The position numbers were made by a program, and so were the translations under genes. From the NCBI RefSeq assembly GCF_900156315.1, contig NZ_FTNI01000035.1, forward strand, positions 1 through 64,000: 64,000 bases of DNA. Direction: 5' to 3'. The notes under the pieces were generated by a model. It was not told the origin of the DNA, searched no databases, and saw only the letters and a program-made list of their open reading frames with translations. Origin of the DNA: Microbispora rosea. GTDB lineage: Bacteria; Actinomycetota; Actinomycetes; Streptosporangiales; Streptosporangiaceae. This document shows positions 23,896-33,525 of the stretch, in pieces (positions within the stretch are counted from its first letter, which is position 1; every line of letters begins with the position of its first letter).

Positions 23896-25502
23896 TCGAC
23901 GTCGTCGAGACGACCTCGACCTGGCGGCGGCTGAGCCCGCGCATGCTGGTGATCCACCCGTTCCAGGAGGTCGTACGGGCCGCCCCGGCGCTGCTCGGCC
24001 TGCTGGTCGCGGGGACGAGCAGCGGCGGGCAGGGCCAATGGTGGAGCATCGGGGGCGTCGGCCTCATGGTGGTGCTCGGCATGCTCCGCTGGTTCACCAC
24101 GACCTATCGCATCACCCCCGAGCACGTGCAGGTCCGCCGCGGCCTGCTGACCCGCAAGGTGGTGACCGTGCCGCGCGACCGGGTCCGCACGGTGGACGTC
24201 ACCTCCCACGTGCTGCACCGGGTGCTCGGCCTGGCCCGGGTGGAGGTGGGGACGGGCACGTCGGAGCGCAGGCGCGAGGGCCGGCTCAAGCTCGACGCGC
24301 TGTCCGCCGCCGAGGCCGCCCGCCTGCGCGTGGAGCTGCTGCACCGCTCTCCCGTAGCGGCCTCCACCGCGTCCACCGCGTCCGCCGCGTCCGCCGCGGA
24401 GATCAGCGTGACACCTCCCGCGGGGAGCATGCCGGCCGCGGAGACCGAACTCGCGCGGATGCGTCCCGAGTGGGTGAGGTTCGGGCCGTTCACGATGTCC
24501 GGGCTCGTCACCGTGGGTGTCGTCGCCGGCTTCGTGTCCCGCCTGGTCTCGGAGGGCAACGTCGACCTCGGCAGGGTCGGGCCGATCCAGGAGACCTGGC
24601 GGTGGTTCAGCGCGATGTCGCTCCTGCTGGAGATCGCGACGGTGGTGCTCGTGCTGGTGGTGTTCGTGAGCGTCGCCTCCACGCTCGGCTACGTCCTGGC
24701 CTTCGGCAATTTCCGGCTGACCCGGCACGCCGAGGGCACCCTTCACGTGACCCGGGGACTGCTGACCACCCGGGCCACCACGATCGAGGAACGGCGGCTG
24801 CGCGGGGTCGAGGTGAGCGAGCCGCTGCTGCTGCGCGCCGTACGCGGGGCCCGCCTGTCCGCGGTCACGACGGGGCTGCGGGCGGCGCAGGGCGCCCAGC
24901 GCGGCGGATCGTTGCTGCTGCCGCCCGCGCCGCGCGCGGCCGCCGTGTCGGTGGCCCGGCTCGTGCTCCCCCGTGTCGCCGACGCCGCGTCCGACTCCTC
25001 CGCCTCCGGCGCCTCGCCGGTCACCGTGGGTCTGACCGCGCACGGCCCCGCCGCACTGCGCCGCAGGTTCACCCGGGCGTACGGCGTGCACGCGCTGGTG
25101 CTGGCCGCGCTGGTCGCGCTGTGGTTGTGGGCCGGGCTGCCGTCGTGGACGTGGCTCACCGCCGCCGCCCTGCTGCCGCTGACCGCCCTGCTCGCCGCCG
25201 ACCGCTACCGCTCTCTCGGCCACGCTCTGACGTCCGGGTATCTGGTCACCCGCTGGGGCTCGTTCTCCCGTCGCCGGGTGGCGCTGGAGTGCGACGGCGT
25301 CATCGGCTGGAACGTCGAGCGGTCGTTCTTCCAGCGCCGGGCCGGCCTGGTGACGCTGACGGCGACCACGGCGGCCGGCAAGCAGGGCTACCAGGTGCGC
25401 GACGTGGACCTCGCCGAGGCGCTGCGCCTGGCCGCCGCGGGCACCTCGGGCCTGCTCGACCCCTTCCTCGTCGAGGAGCAGCACATCAGCCCTGTCGGCT
25501 AA
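23892..25502 (+). CDS. PH-domain (bPH2, YdbT-like) membrane protein
   Basis: A 536-residue protein with three bPH2 repeats between membrane helices. Repeat signatures are TTYRITPEHVQVRRGLL with PRDRVRTVDVTSHVLHRVLG, FRLTRHAEGTLHVTRGLL with IEERRLRGVEVSEPLLLRAV, and YLVTRWGSFSRRRVALECDG. A Thr/Ala/Ser 9-bp repeat linker lies at about 155-170. It is co-translated with the YdbS-like gene upstream and probably forms a membrane complex with it. Confidence 0.9.
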   Translation: MIDVVETTSTWRRLSPRMLVIHPFQEVVRAAPALLGLLVAGTSSGGQGQWWSIGGVGLMVVLGMLRWFTTTYRITPEHVQVRRGLLTRKVVTVPRDRVRTVDVTSHVLHRVLGLARVEVGTGTSERRREGRLKLDALSAAEAARLRVELLHRSPVAASTASTASAASAAEISVTPPAGSMPAAETELARMRPEWVRFGPFTMSGLVTVGVVAGFVSRLVSEGNVDLGRVGPIQETWRWFSAMSLLLEIATVVLVLVVFVSVASTLGYVLAFGNFRLTRHAEGTLHVTRGLLTTRATTIEERRLRGVEVSEPLLLRAVRGARLSAVTTGLRAAQGAQRGGSLLLPPAPRAAAVSVARLVLPRVADAASDSSASGASPVTVGLTAHGPAALRRRFTRAYGVHALVLAALVALWLWAGLPSWTWLTAAALLPLTALLAADRYRSLGHALTSGYLVTRWGSFSRRRVALECDGVIGWNVERSFFQRRAGLVTLTATTAAGKQGYQVRDVDLAEALRLAAAGTSGLLDPFLVEEQHISPVG

Positions 25503-25547
25503 TAGCATGTGTTGTCCGATAGGACCGATTTGCTGCCAGGAGTTGGA

Positions 25548-26561
25548 TTGTCCCGCTACGGCCAGATGTTCGGCCCCGACATCACGTTCCTCGGCGTCGA
25601 GCGCTGCGACCTCGACGACCCGGCCGGCTACGCGGACGCCGACGTCGTCATCCTGGGCGCGCCGTTCGACGGCGGCACCTCCCACCGCCCGGGTGCGCGA
25701 TTCGGCCCGAACGCCATCCGGCAGACCTGCTATCTCCCCCACGACGGCTCCCGCCCCAGCCTGGCGCTGCGCGTGGACGCCCTCAAGGACCTGCGGGTGC
25801 TTGACGCCGGAGACGTGGAGACCTACGCCGGGGACATCGAGGGCAGCCTGCGCGCGATCGAGGACGCGGTCGCCAAGATCGCGGCCTCCGGGGCGATCCC
25901 CGTCGTCCTCGGCGGCGACCACACGATCGCCCTGCCCGACGCGACCGGCGTGGCCCGCCACCACGGCTTCGGCCGGATCTCCATGCTCCACTTCGACGCG
26001 CACGCCGACACCGGCGACATCGAGTTCGGCCACCTGCACGGCCACGGGCAGCCGATGCGGCGGCTCATCGAGTCGGGGGCCATCCGGGGCGACCGTTTCC
26101 TGCAGATCGGCCTGCGCGGCTACTGGCCGGGGCCGGAGATCCTCGACTGGATGGCCGGGCAGCGCATGCGGTCGTACGAGATGACCGAGATCGTCGCCAG
26201 GGGTCTCGACGAGTGCCTCAGCGAGGCGTACGCGATCGCGCTCGACGAGTGCGACGGCGTCTACCTGTCGGTCGACGTGGACGTCTGCGACCCCGGCCAC
26301 GCGCCGGGCACCGGCACGCCCGAGCCGGGCGGCCTGTCGGCCCGCCAGCTCCTCGACGCCGTACGCAGGACCTGTTACGAGATGCCCGTCGTCGGTCTGG
26401 AGATCGTCGAGGTGGCCCCGCCGTACGACCATGCGGACATCACTGCGTATCTGGGCAACCGGGTCGTGCTGGAGGCGCTGTCGGCGATCGCCCGGCGGCG
26501 CAGGGACGCCGCCGACGGCACCCGCTGGAATCCGCGGCAGCCCCTCCTCGACGGCCGCTGA
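25548..26561 (+). CDS. Arginase/agmatinase-family ureohydrolase
   Basis: A 337-residue manganese enzyme that would hydrolyse a guanidino compound (agmatine, guanidinobutyrate or similar) to urea and an amine. Metal ligands are visible in GGDHT, DAHAD and SVDVDVCDPGHAPGTGTPEP. TTG 25548 is chosen because AGGAG lies five bases upstream (25538-25542) and the protein then starts SRYGQMFGPD like its homologues; a longer reading from GTG 25509 would put this site inside the gene. It stands alone after the PH-domain genes, so the exact substrate is open. Confidence 0.9.
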   Translation: MSRYGQMFGPDITFLGVERCDLDDPAGYADADVVILGAPFDGGTSHRPGARFGPNAIRQTCYLPHDGSRPSLALRVDALKDLRVLDAGDVETYAGDIEGSLRAIEDAVAKIAASGAIPVVLGGDHTIALPDATGVARHHGFGRISMLHFDAHADTGDIEFGHLHGHGQPMRRLIESGAIRGDRFLQIGLRGYWPGPEILDWMAGQRMRSYEMTEIVARGLDECLSEAYAIALDECDGVYLSVDVDVCDPGHAPGTGTPEPGGLSARQLLDAVRRTCYEMPVVGLEIVEVAPPYDHADITAYLGNRVVLEALSAIARRRRDAADGTRWNPRQPLLDGR

Positions 26562-26636
26562 GACCGCTCCGGGACAACCGGTGCGTACGGGCTGTTTCCC
26601 CGCACGGCCGGGAGCCGATCTGGTAGGCATGGTCGG

Positions 26637-27647
26637 ATGACGCGATCGAGAACCGCCGCCGTCCTGGCCGTCGCCGCCGTGCTTCCGGCGCTCCTGACCG
26701 GCTGCGCGGCCGGCGGCGACGGCACGGGCTCGGCGCGGGCGGCGTCACGAGCCACGCCGGACACACGCCCCTCGGGCGACGCCGCGACCGCGAGAGCAAG
26801 CGAGCCGGCGACGGCGGGAGCGAGCGGGCCGGCGACCAGGGACGCGTCGGCCGCCCGCCCGGTCCGGTCCCCCGCGAAGCCCGTGCGGGTGCCTGCCGGG
26901 GTGACGGCGGGGTACGCCGTGGTCGACGTGACCACGGGCAAGACGGTCGCCCAACGGCAGGCGCACCATCGGTTCCGGTCGGCGTCGGTCGTGAAGATCC
27001 TCATCGCCACCGACTATCTGGAGCGGCACAGGGGGACGATCCCGGCCCGGGACATGGCGCTGCTGACGCCCATGCTCCGTGGCAGCGACGACGACGCGGC
27101 GACGGCCCTGTGGCGGCACGGCGGCCAGGGCGAGATCGTGCGGCGGATGGCACGCAGGATCGGCCTGACCGAAACCGGCCCGCCACCCGCCGCCAAACCC
27201 GGCTTCTGGGGCTACACGGCCATCAGCGCGGCCGACATCGCGCTCGTCTATCGGTATCTGTTGCGGCGGGCCGAGCCGCGCGTCCGCGACTTCGTCCTCG
27301 GCAATCTACGCAAGGCGTCGCAGTGCGCCCGCGACGGTTTCGACCAGTTCTTCGGCATCCCCCGCGCCGTCCCCCGACCCTGGGCGATCAAGCAGGGCTG
27401 GTCCGGATATGGTGCGGTTCCTCCCGTCAAATGCACCCGGGCGAAGGCGACGTCATACCGTATCGGGGCGGTCACAATCAGCGGCAACCCGGTTGATTTC
27501 GGCCGTCCGGTGCTCCACACTACTGGCGTGATCGGCGACCGGCTGATCATGGTGGTGCTCACCCTGCAGCCCTCGGGGGCGTCCTTCACGCAGTCGGCCC
27601 AGCGGGTGACGAAGCTGGCGAGAGACCTCTATCTCAGCGTCGCCTAG
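26637..27647 (+). CDS. Lipoprotein with class A beta-lactamase-like fold
   Basis: A 336-residue secreted lipoprotein with lipobox LLTGC (Cys near 23), an Ala/Ser/Thr/Pro-rich linker to about residue 90, and a serine beta-lactamase-like domain. SVVK (about 120) fits the SxxK motif and KQGW (near 260) replaces the usual KTG; an SDN-like motif may be SDDD. No clear omega-loop Glu is seen, so beta-lactamase activity is doubtful and a transpeptidase or wall-hydrolase role is possible. TAGGCA nine bases before ATG 26637 suggests a leaderless transcript. It sits next to the wall-elongation operon. Confidence 0.8.
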   Translation: MTRSRTAAVLAVAAVLPALLTGCAAGGDGTGSARAASRATPDTRPSGDAATARASEPATAGASGPATRDASAARPVRSPAKPVRVPAGVTAGYAVVDVTTGKTVAQRQAHHRFRSASVVKILIATDYLERHRGTIPARDMALLTPMLRGSDDDAATALWRHGGQGEIVRRMARRIGLTETGPPPAAKPGFWGYTAISAADIALVYRYLLRRAEPRVRDFVLGNLRKASQCARDGFDQFFGIPRAVPRPWAIKQGWSGYGAVPPVKCTRAKATSYRIGAVTISGNPVDFGRPVLHTTGVIGDRLIMVVLTLQPSGASFTQSAQRVTKLARDLYLSVA

Positions 27648-27744
27648 CGGTCCGGTTCGTACGGGAGGGACCGTTCTGTTTAGAGGCAGGGCCGCCGGGC
27701 AGCGATCACGCGTGCTCTCCCTCCTTTCTGAAAGCTGGTCGGCG

Positions 27745-28779
27745 ATGGGTTTCCCGTGGGGATTGCTCGGCCGGGACATGGCGGTCGATCTCGGCACGGC
27801 CAACACGCTCGTGTACGTACGCAAGAAGGGCGTGGTCCTCGACGAGCCGTCGGTGGTGGCGGTCAACCTGCACACGGACAGGATCGTGGCGGTCGGGACC
27901 GCGGCGAAGGAGATGATCGGGCGGACCCCGCCCCACATCGCCACGCTGCGCCCCCTCAAGGACGGCGTGATCGCCGACCTCGACGCGGCCGAGCGCATGC
28001 TGCGGCACTTCATCCAGGTGGCGCACAAGAACCGCTACCTGGCCAGGCCCCGGGTCGTCGTCGCCGTGCCGAGCGGCACCACGAGCGTCGAGCAGCGCGC
28101 GGTCAGGGAGGCGGCGTACGAGGCGGGCGCCCGCCGCGTCCACATCATCGAGGAGCCGATGGCCGCGGCGATCGGCGCCGGGCTCAACGTGGGCGACACG
28201 ACCGGCAACATGGTCGTGGACATCGGCGGCGGCACGACGGAGGTCGCGATCGTCTCGCTCGGCGGGGTGGTCGTGTCGAAGTCCGTGCGGGTCGGCGGCG
28301 ACGAGCTCGACGAGGCGATCGTCAACTACGTCAAGAAGGAACACTCCCTGATGCTCGGCGAGCGCACGGCCGAGCACGTCAAGATCAAGCTGGGCAATGC
28401 GCGGCCGGGCGGCGACGAGACCACGCCGCTGCCGATCCGCGGCCGTGACCTGGTGACCGGCCTGCCGAAGACCGCGACGATCAACCGGGCGCAGGTCAGG
28501 GAGGCGATCGAGGACCAGGTCCAGACGATCGTCGACGCCGTGCAGAGCACGCTGGACCAGTGCCCGGCCGAGCTGGCGGGCGACCTGATCGACAACGGCA
28601 TCGTGCTGACCGGCGGCGGCGCGCTGCTCGACGGGCTGGCCGAACGGCTCGAGAAGGCCGTCGGCATGCCGATCCACCTCGTCGACCAGCCGCTCCAGTC
28701 CGTGGTGCTGGGCGCGGGCCGGTGCGTCGAGCGTTTCGACGACATGCAGGACGTGTTCCTCCCCGAAACGCGTCGATGA
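27745..28779 (+). CDS. mreB: Rod-shape-determining actin homologue MreB
   Basis: A 344-residue bacterial actin. Visible are MAVDLGTANTLVYVRKKGVV (phosphate 1), the VVDIGGGTTEVAIVSLGG phosphate 2 loop, EEPMAAAIGAGL and the adenosine motif LTGGGALLDGLAE. The N-terminal MGFPWGLLGRD may be a short membrane-binding segment. ATG 27745 matches the family start; GTG 27712 in the same frame is an alternative. It is the first gene of the mreBCD-mrdA-rodA operon and would guide lateral or hyphal wall synthesis, or spore-wall synthesis as in Streptomyces. Confidence 0.95.
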   Translation: MGFPWGLLGRDMAVDLGTANTLVYVRKKGVVLDEPSVVAVNLHTDRIVAVGTAAKEMIGRTPPHIATLRPLKDGVIADLDAAERMLRHFIQVAHKNRYLARPRVVVAVPSGTTSVEQRAVREAAYEAGARRVHIIEEPMAAAIGAGLNVGDTTGNMVVDIGGGTTEVAIVSLGGVVVSKSVRVGGDELDEAIVNYVKKEHSLMLGERTAEHVKIKLGNARPGGDETTPLPIRGRDLVTGLPKTATINRAQVREAIEDQVQTIVDAVQSTLDQCPAELAGDLIDNGIVLTGGGALLDGLAERLEKAVGMPIHLVDQPLQSVVLGAGRCVERFDDMQDVFLPETRR

Positions 28780-29645
28780 GGGCCTCCGGTCGCCGGGTGC
28801 CCGTATTGCTTGCGCTCGCCTCCGCCGCCCTGATCGCGGCCGACACCGTCACCCCGCTCGAACCCCTGCGGGCGTTCGGGTCGGCCGTCTTCGGCGGGCT
28901 GGAGGACGCGGCGTCCGCCGGCGTCCGCTGGGCGTCGGGCGAGCATCGCGTGGCGGAGCTCGAACGCGAGAACGCCCGCCTGCGCGCCGACCTGCTGGCC
29001 GCCCGGCGCACGATCCCCTCCCCCGCCCAGGCGGACGGCTACCGGGTCGTGTCGGCCCACGTCATCGGCTTCGGCCGGGACGGCACGGTCACCGTCGACA
29101 CCGGCTCCGACGCCGGCGTGACCCGCGACATGACCGTGTTCGACGGCGACGGGCTGGTCGGCCGGATCCTGCGCTCCGGCCCCGGCACGGCGACCGTGCA
29201 GCTCGCCACGGCCTCCGGCGCCTCGATCGGGGCCCGGCTGGAGGGCTCGCGTGAGGTCGGCCTGGTGACCGGCGTCCCCGAGCACGGGCTGCTGCGGCTG
29301 AGCCTGCTCAACGCCTCCGCCGAGGTGAAGCCCGGCGACCGGGTGGTGACCCTGGGGTCGCGGGACATGCGGCCGTACGTGCCGGACGTGCCGATCGGCA
29401 CGGTGGTCACGGTGGAACCCGCGCCGGACGCGCTGACCAGGACGGCGCTCGTGCGTCCCTTCGCCCGCTTCACCGCGCTCGACCTCGTCACCGTGGTGCT
29501 GGGACCGCTGCCGGACGCCGCGGCGGTGGACGCGTCCGCCGCCGAAAGCGAGGCCGGGAGCGAGGCCGGGGGCGAGGCCGGGGGCGGGGATGCGGACGCC
29601 GCGAAGAGCGGCGAGAAGAACCAGAAGAAGGCGAAGGGGGCGTGA
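28776..29645 (+). CDS. mreC: Rod-shape-determining protein MreC
   Basis: A 289-residue protein with one N-terminal membrane helix (VLLALASAALIAADTV), a coiled coil (HRVAELERENARLRADLLAA) and the beta-barrel periplasmic domain (GLVGRILRSGPGTATVQLAT, GLVTGVPEHGLLRLSLLN, PIGTVV). The C-terminus is a repetitive Glu/Gly/Ala tail ending in a Lys-rich run. The ATG overlaps the mreB stop (ATGA). It links MreB to the wall synthases MrdA and RodA encoded downstream. Confidence 0.95.
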   Translation: MRASGRRVPVLLALASAALIAADTVTPLEPLRAFGSAVFGGLEDAASAGVRWASGEHRVAELERENARLRADLLAARRTIPSPAQADGYRVVSAHVIGFGRDGTVTVDTGSDAGVTRDMTVFDGDGLVGRILRSGPGTATVQLATASGASIGARLEGSREVGLVTGVPEHGLLRLSLLNASAEVKPGDRVVTLGSRDMRPYVPDVPIGTVVTVEPAPDALTRTALVRPFARFTALDLVTVVLGPLPDAAAVDASAAESEAGSEAGGEAGGGDADAAKSGEKNQKKAKGA

Positions 29646-30181
29646 TGAAGGCGGTCGTCCTGTCCGTGCTCGTCGTCCTCCTCGCACCGGTGCTCCAGGT
29701 CGCCGTGGTCAACGGACTGTCCCTGCCCGGCGGCGGGCCCGACGTCGTGCTGGTCGCCGTCATCGCGCTCGCGGCGCTGCTACGCCCCGGAGCAGGGGCG
29801 TTCCTGGGGTTCGCCGCGGGCCTGGCCGCCGACGTCGCGCCGCCCGCCGACCACACCATCGGGCGGCTCGCCCTGGTCATGTGCCTGGCCGGGTGGGTGT
29901 GCGCACGGGTCACCGCGGACGGCGCGGCCGGGCGGCGCGCCGCCGTCGCCGCCGTCGTGGCCCTGGGCGCGACGCTCGCCGGGGGCGTGCTCGCGGCCCT
30001 GCTCGACGGCACCCCCTGGGGCACGGCACTCGCGCCCGGCGCCGTCGCCTGGACCGTCGGCCTGGCCGCGCTCGTGGCGGCGGCGCTCGCCCTGCTGCCC
30101 CGCCGCCGGTCGTTCGGGCGGGTGCCCAGGTCGCGGGACGGTTCACGCGATCGGTACGGCCGGGGGAGGCGGCTTGCGTAG
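29642..30181 (+). CDS. mreD: Rod-shape-determining protein MreD
   Basis: A 179-residue membrane protein with about five hydrophobic segments and a basic, Arg-rich tail. Low sequence conservation is normal for MreD; the assignment rests on the position between mreC and mrdA and on the topology. GTG 29642 or ATG 29645 overlap the mreC stop. The 3' end overlaps mrdA by eight bases. Confidence 0.9.
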   Translation: MMKAVVLSVLVVLLAPVLQVAVVNGLSLPGGGPDVVLVAVIALAALLRPGAGAFLGFAAGLAADVAPPADHTIGRLALVMCLAGWVCARVTADGAAGRRAAVAAVVALGATLAGGVLAALLDGTPWGTALAPGAVAWTVGLAALVAAALALLPRRRSFGRVPRSRDGSRDRYGRGRRLA

Positions 30182-32222
30182 GACCGTCCACCGGGGCCGC
30201 CTCACGCTCGTGTTCGTCGTGGTGACCGCGCTCATGCTGACCCTGCTCGGCCGCCTGTGGTATCTGCAGATCGTCACCGGCCCGTCGTACGTGAGGGCGG
30301 CCACGGAGTCACGGGTCCGCTCGGTCGTCCTGCCGCCCGTGCGGGGGCCGATCCTCGACGTCCGCGGCCGGCCGCTGGTCGCCAACGAGACCAAACCGCA
30401 GGTGTCGGTGGACTACATGGCCCTCATCCACCAGCCCGACGGCGGGCGGGACGTGCTGACCCGGCTCGCCCGGGCCCTGGGCCGGCCCTACCAGGAGATC
30501 GCCGACCGGGCCCGGCTGTGCGCCGGAGGCGTGCCCCGGCCGTGCTGGCCCGGCTCGCCGTACCAGCCGATCGTGGTCGCGGACGGCGTGAGCGTGCGCA
30601 CGGCGCTGTGGATCGCGGAGCGGCAGGACGAGTTCCCCGGCGTCAGCACCGCGCTGCGGCCGGTCAGGACCTATCCGCTCGGCTCGGCCGCGGCGCACGT
30701 GCTCGGCTACCTGCAGCCGCCCTCCCCCGACGACCCCGAGGGAGGCCCGGAGCTGATCGGCCGCGACGGCCTCGAAGCGCAGTACGACCGCGAGCTGGCC
30801 GGGCGCACCGGGCTCAGGCAGGTGGCCGTGGACAGCACGGGCACGGTCACCGGCCTGATCCGCGAGGAGGCCGCCGTCGCCGGAGACACGCTGGTGACCA
30901 GCATCGACGCGCGCATCCAGGAGGTGGCCGAGCGGGCGCTGGCCCGGGCCGTGACCGCCGCGCGCAAGCGGGGCGAGCCCGCGGACAGCGGCGCGGCGGT
31001 CGTGCTGGAGGCGAAGACCGGGCGGGTGACGGCGATCGCCGACTATCCCACCTACGACCCGGGCGTGTGGACCGGGGGCATCTCACAGCACGACTACGAG
31101 GACCTGCCGCTGGTCAGCGCGGCCGTGCAGGGGCAGTGGCCGCCGGGTTCCACCTGGAAGGTGACCTCGACGGCCGCGGCGGCGAAGGCGGGCTACTCGC
31201 TGCGGGCCTCTTATGACTGCCCGGGCGGCTACACGATCGGCGGCCGGGTGTTCCACAACTTCGAGAGCGCCGAGCTGGGCCGGATGGACATGCACCGGGC
31301 CCTGGTGGTGTCCTGCGACACGATCTTCTACCGGTTCGCCGAGAAGATGTGGCAGCGCGACGGCGGGCTCAAGCCGGTCAAACACCCCAAGGACCCGATG
31401 CAGAAGATGGCCGCGGAGTTCGGGTTCGGCACACCCACCGGCGTCGACCTGCCGCACGAGGCGTCGGGGCGGGTGCCCGACCGCGCCTGGAAGAAGGCCA
31501 ACTGGGAGCGGACCAAGACCGACTCCTGCCGCCGCGCCAAGACCGGCTATCCGGAGATGTCCGACCGAAAGCGGGCGGCCTACCTCAAGGCGCTCGCCTC
31601 CGACAACTGCCGTTCCGGCGGGGTCTGGTGGGCGGGCGACGCGGCCAACTTCTCGATCGGCCAGGGCGACGTGCTGGTGACGCCGCTCCAGCTCGCCCGG
31701 GGGTACGCCGCGCTCGCCAACGGCGGCACGGTCTTCAGCCCCAGGATCGGCAAGCGGGTCGTGCGCCCCGACGGCACCGTGGTCCGCACGATCACCCCGC
31801 CCGTCGTGGGAAAGATCGACGCTTCTCGCACGACGCTGCGGTTCATCCGCGACTCGCTCGCCGACGTGCCTCGCGCGGGTACGGCCGCCGGCGCGTTCGA
31901 GGGCTACTCCTTCAAGCGGCTGCCGGTCGCGGGGAAGACCGGCACCGCCGAGGCGTACGGCAGGCAGGACACCTCGTGGTTCGCCTCCTTCGGCCCGGTG
32001 AAGAAGCCGAAGTATGTCGTGGTGGTCGTCGTCTCGCAGGGCGGCACGGGCGCGACCACGGCGGCCCCCGCCGCGCGGGAGATCTGGGAGGGCATCGCCG
32101 CCCTCACCCACGACGCGAAGAAGCACGGCAAGAAGAGCACGAAGCACGACAAGGACGGCAGAGGGGCGCGGGCCGCCTCCCTGCCTCCGGTCGCGTTCTC
32201 CGAGCCGGGTGGCACGCGGTGA
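30174..32222 (+). CDS. mrdA: Penicillin-binding protein 2 (elongasome transpeptidase)
   Basis: A 682-residue class B PBP with an N-terminal membrane helix (LTLVFVVVTALMLTLLGRLW), pedestal domain (VRGPILDVRGRPLVAN) and transpeptidase domain: SxxK as PGSTWK (Ser near 324), SxN position as SCD (near 380) and KTG as AGKTGTAE (near 588). It cross-links peptidoglycan during elongation, working with RodA. The C-terminal tail after about 645 is Lys-rich. It overlaps mreD by eight bases. A Lys/Arg/Ser insert with two Cys (SCRRAK, DNCRSGG) before the KTG region could form a disulfide. Confidence 0.95.
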   Translation: MRRTVHRGRLTLVFVVVTALMLTLLGRLWYLQIVTGPSYVRAATESRVRSVVLPPVRGPILDVRGRPLVANETKPQVSVDYMALIHQPDGGRDVLTRLARALGRPYQEIADRARLCAGGVPRPCWPGSPYQPIVVADGVSVRTALWIAERQDEFPGVSTALRPVRTYPLGSAAAHVLGYLQPPSPDDPEGGPELIGRDGLEAQYDRELAGRTGLRQVAVDSTGTVTGLIREEAAVAGDTLVTSIDARIQEVAERALARAVTAARKRGEPADSGAAVVLEAKTGRVTAIADYPTYDPGVWTGGISQHDYEDLPLVSAAVQGQWPPGSTWKVTSTAAAAKAGYSLRASYDCPGGYTIGGRVFHNFESAELGRMDMHRALVVSCDTIFYRFAEKMWQRDGGLKPVKHPKDPMQKMAAEFGFGTPTGVDLPHEASGRVPDRAWKKANWERTKTDSCRRAKTGYPEMSDRKRAAYLKALASDNCRSGGVWWAGDAANFSIGQGDVLVTPLQLARGYAALANGGTVFSPRIGKRVVRPDGTVVRTITPPVVGKIDASRTTLRFIRDSLADVPRAGTAAGAFEGYSFKRLPVAGKTGTAEAYGRQDTSWFASFGPVKKPKYVVVVVVSQGGTGATTAAPAAREIWEGIAALTHDAKKHGKKSTKHDKDGRGARAASLPPVAFSEPGGTR

Positions 32223-32320
32223 CGGGCGGGACTCGGACGGGCAGCGGTGGATCAGGCTGGACCCGGGCGAGCATGGCTCGGACGGGCAGGACTCGGACGG
32301 GCAGGGGTGGAACGGGCTGG
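32222..32320. repeat. Imperfect direct repeat between mrdA and rodA
   Basis: Two copies of about 40 bases, GACGGGC(G/A)GGACTCGGACGG and following, start at 32222 and 32281 with a 59-bp period. A third partial copy lies at 32275. It overlaps the mrdA stop and fills the only sizeable gap of the operon (121 bases). Confidence 0.75.
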
Positions 32321-32343
32321 GCTCGGCTGGTTGGAGGCACGCG

Positions 32344-33510
32344 ATGACGACGCTCGGTCCCCTGTCCGTACGGCTGCCGGCGAGCCGGGCGACCAGGCGC
32401 AGGCCGTGGGCGCGCCTCGCCCTCTTCCCCGCCTGGGGCCTGGTGCTGCCCGCGGCCGCGTTGTCGGCGATCGGGCTGCTGCTCGTGTGGTCGGCCACCC
32501 GCAACGAGCCGGGCTCGACGCTCCTGCAGCGGCAGGCGCTCAGCGTGGGCATCGGCTTCGCGCTCCTGTGGGCCGTCTCGCGGATCGACCTGCGGATGCT
32601 GCGGGCCTACGTCCCGGTGCTGTACCTGCTCGGGCTGGCCGGGCTGGTCGCCGTGCTGACCCCGCTGGGCCGCACGATCAACGGCTCGCACGCCTGGATC
32701 GTGCTCGGCGACGGGCTGCAGTTCCAGCCGTCCGAGTTCGCCAAGGCGGCCACGGTGCTCGCGATCGCGACGGCGCTGGGCGAGCCGCGCGACGGCGAGC
32801 GCAGGCCGGGCGCCGGGGCCGTGCTGCTCGCCCTCGGCCTCGCCGCGGTGCCGGTCGGGCTGATCGCGCTGCAGCCCGACTACGGCACCGCGATCGTCTT
32901 CCTGGTGCTGGCCACCGGGATGATCGTGGTGTCGGGAGCGCCCAAGAGGTGGTTCGCGGCGTTCGCCGCCGCCGGGGCCGCCGGGCTTCTCCTGGTGTGG
33001 CGGCTCGACCTGATCCGGCCCTACCAGCTCCAGCGCCTGATGGTGCTGGCCGACCCGGACGCCGACCCCATGGGCATGGGCTACAACGCCACCCAGGCCA
33101 GGATCGCGATCGGCTCCGGGGGCCTGCTCGGCAAGGGCCTGTTCCACGGCGAGCAGACGGCGGGTCATTTCGTGCCCGAGCAGCACACCGACTTCATCTT
33201 CACCGTCGCGGGCGAGGAGCTCGGCTTCCTCGGCGCGGCCTGCGTGATCCTGCTGATGCTCGCCCTGTTGTGGCGCGGCCTGTGGATCGCGGCCAAGAGC
33301 CCCTCGCCGTTCGGCACGGCGGTGGCCGGCGGGGTGGTGTGCTGGCTGGCGTTCCAGACGTTCGTGAACGTCGGGATGACGATGGGCCTGCTGCCGGTCG
33401 CGGGGCTGCCGCTGCCGTTCGTGTCGTACGGCGGGTCGGCCACGATCTCCAGCCTGGCGGCCGTGGGGCTGCTCGCCGCCGTGAACCGGCTTACGCGCAC
33501 ACCGGCATAG
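32344..33510 (+). CDS. rodA: Peptidoglycan glycosyltransferase RodA
   Basis: A 388-residue SEDS protein with about ten membrane helices. Signature blocks are INGSHAWIVLGDGLQFQPSE, LQPDYGTAIVF, GKGLFHGEQTAGHFVPEQHT then DFIFTVAGEELGF, and GLPLPFVSYGGSA. The Asp in the TDFIF region corresponds to the catalytic SEDS Asp. GGAGG lies seven bases before ATG 32344; the same frame is open further upstream but runs through mrdA. It polymerises lipid II with MrdA as transpeptidase partner. Confidence 0.95.
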   Translation: MTTLGPLSVRLPASRATRRRPWARLALFPAWGLVLPAAALSAIGLLLVWSATRNEPGSTLLQRQALSVGIGFALLWAVSRIDLRMLRAYVPVLYLLGLAGLVAVLTPLGRTINGSHAWIVLGDGLQFQPSEFAKAATVLAIATALGEPRDGERRPGAGAVLLALGLAAVPVGLIALQPDYGTAIVFLVLATGMIVVSGAPKRWFAAFAAAGAAGLLLVWRLDLIRPYQLQRLMVLADPDADPMGMGYNATQARIAIGSGGLLGKGLFHGEQTAGHFVPEQHTDFIFTVAGEELGFLGAACVILLMLALLWRGLWIAAKSPSPFGTAVAGGVVCWLAFQTFVNVGMTMGLLPVAGLPLPFVSYGGSATISSLAAVGLLAAVNRLTRTPA

Positions 33511-33525
33511 GGCACCCTTGGAGGA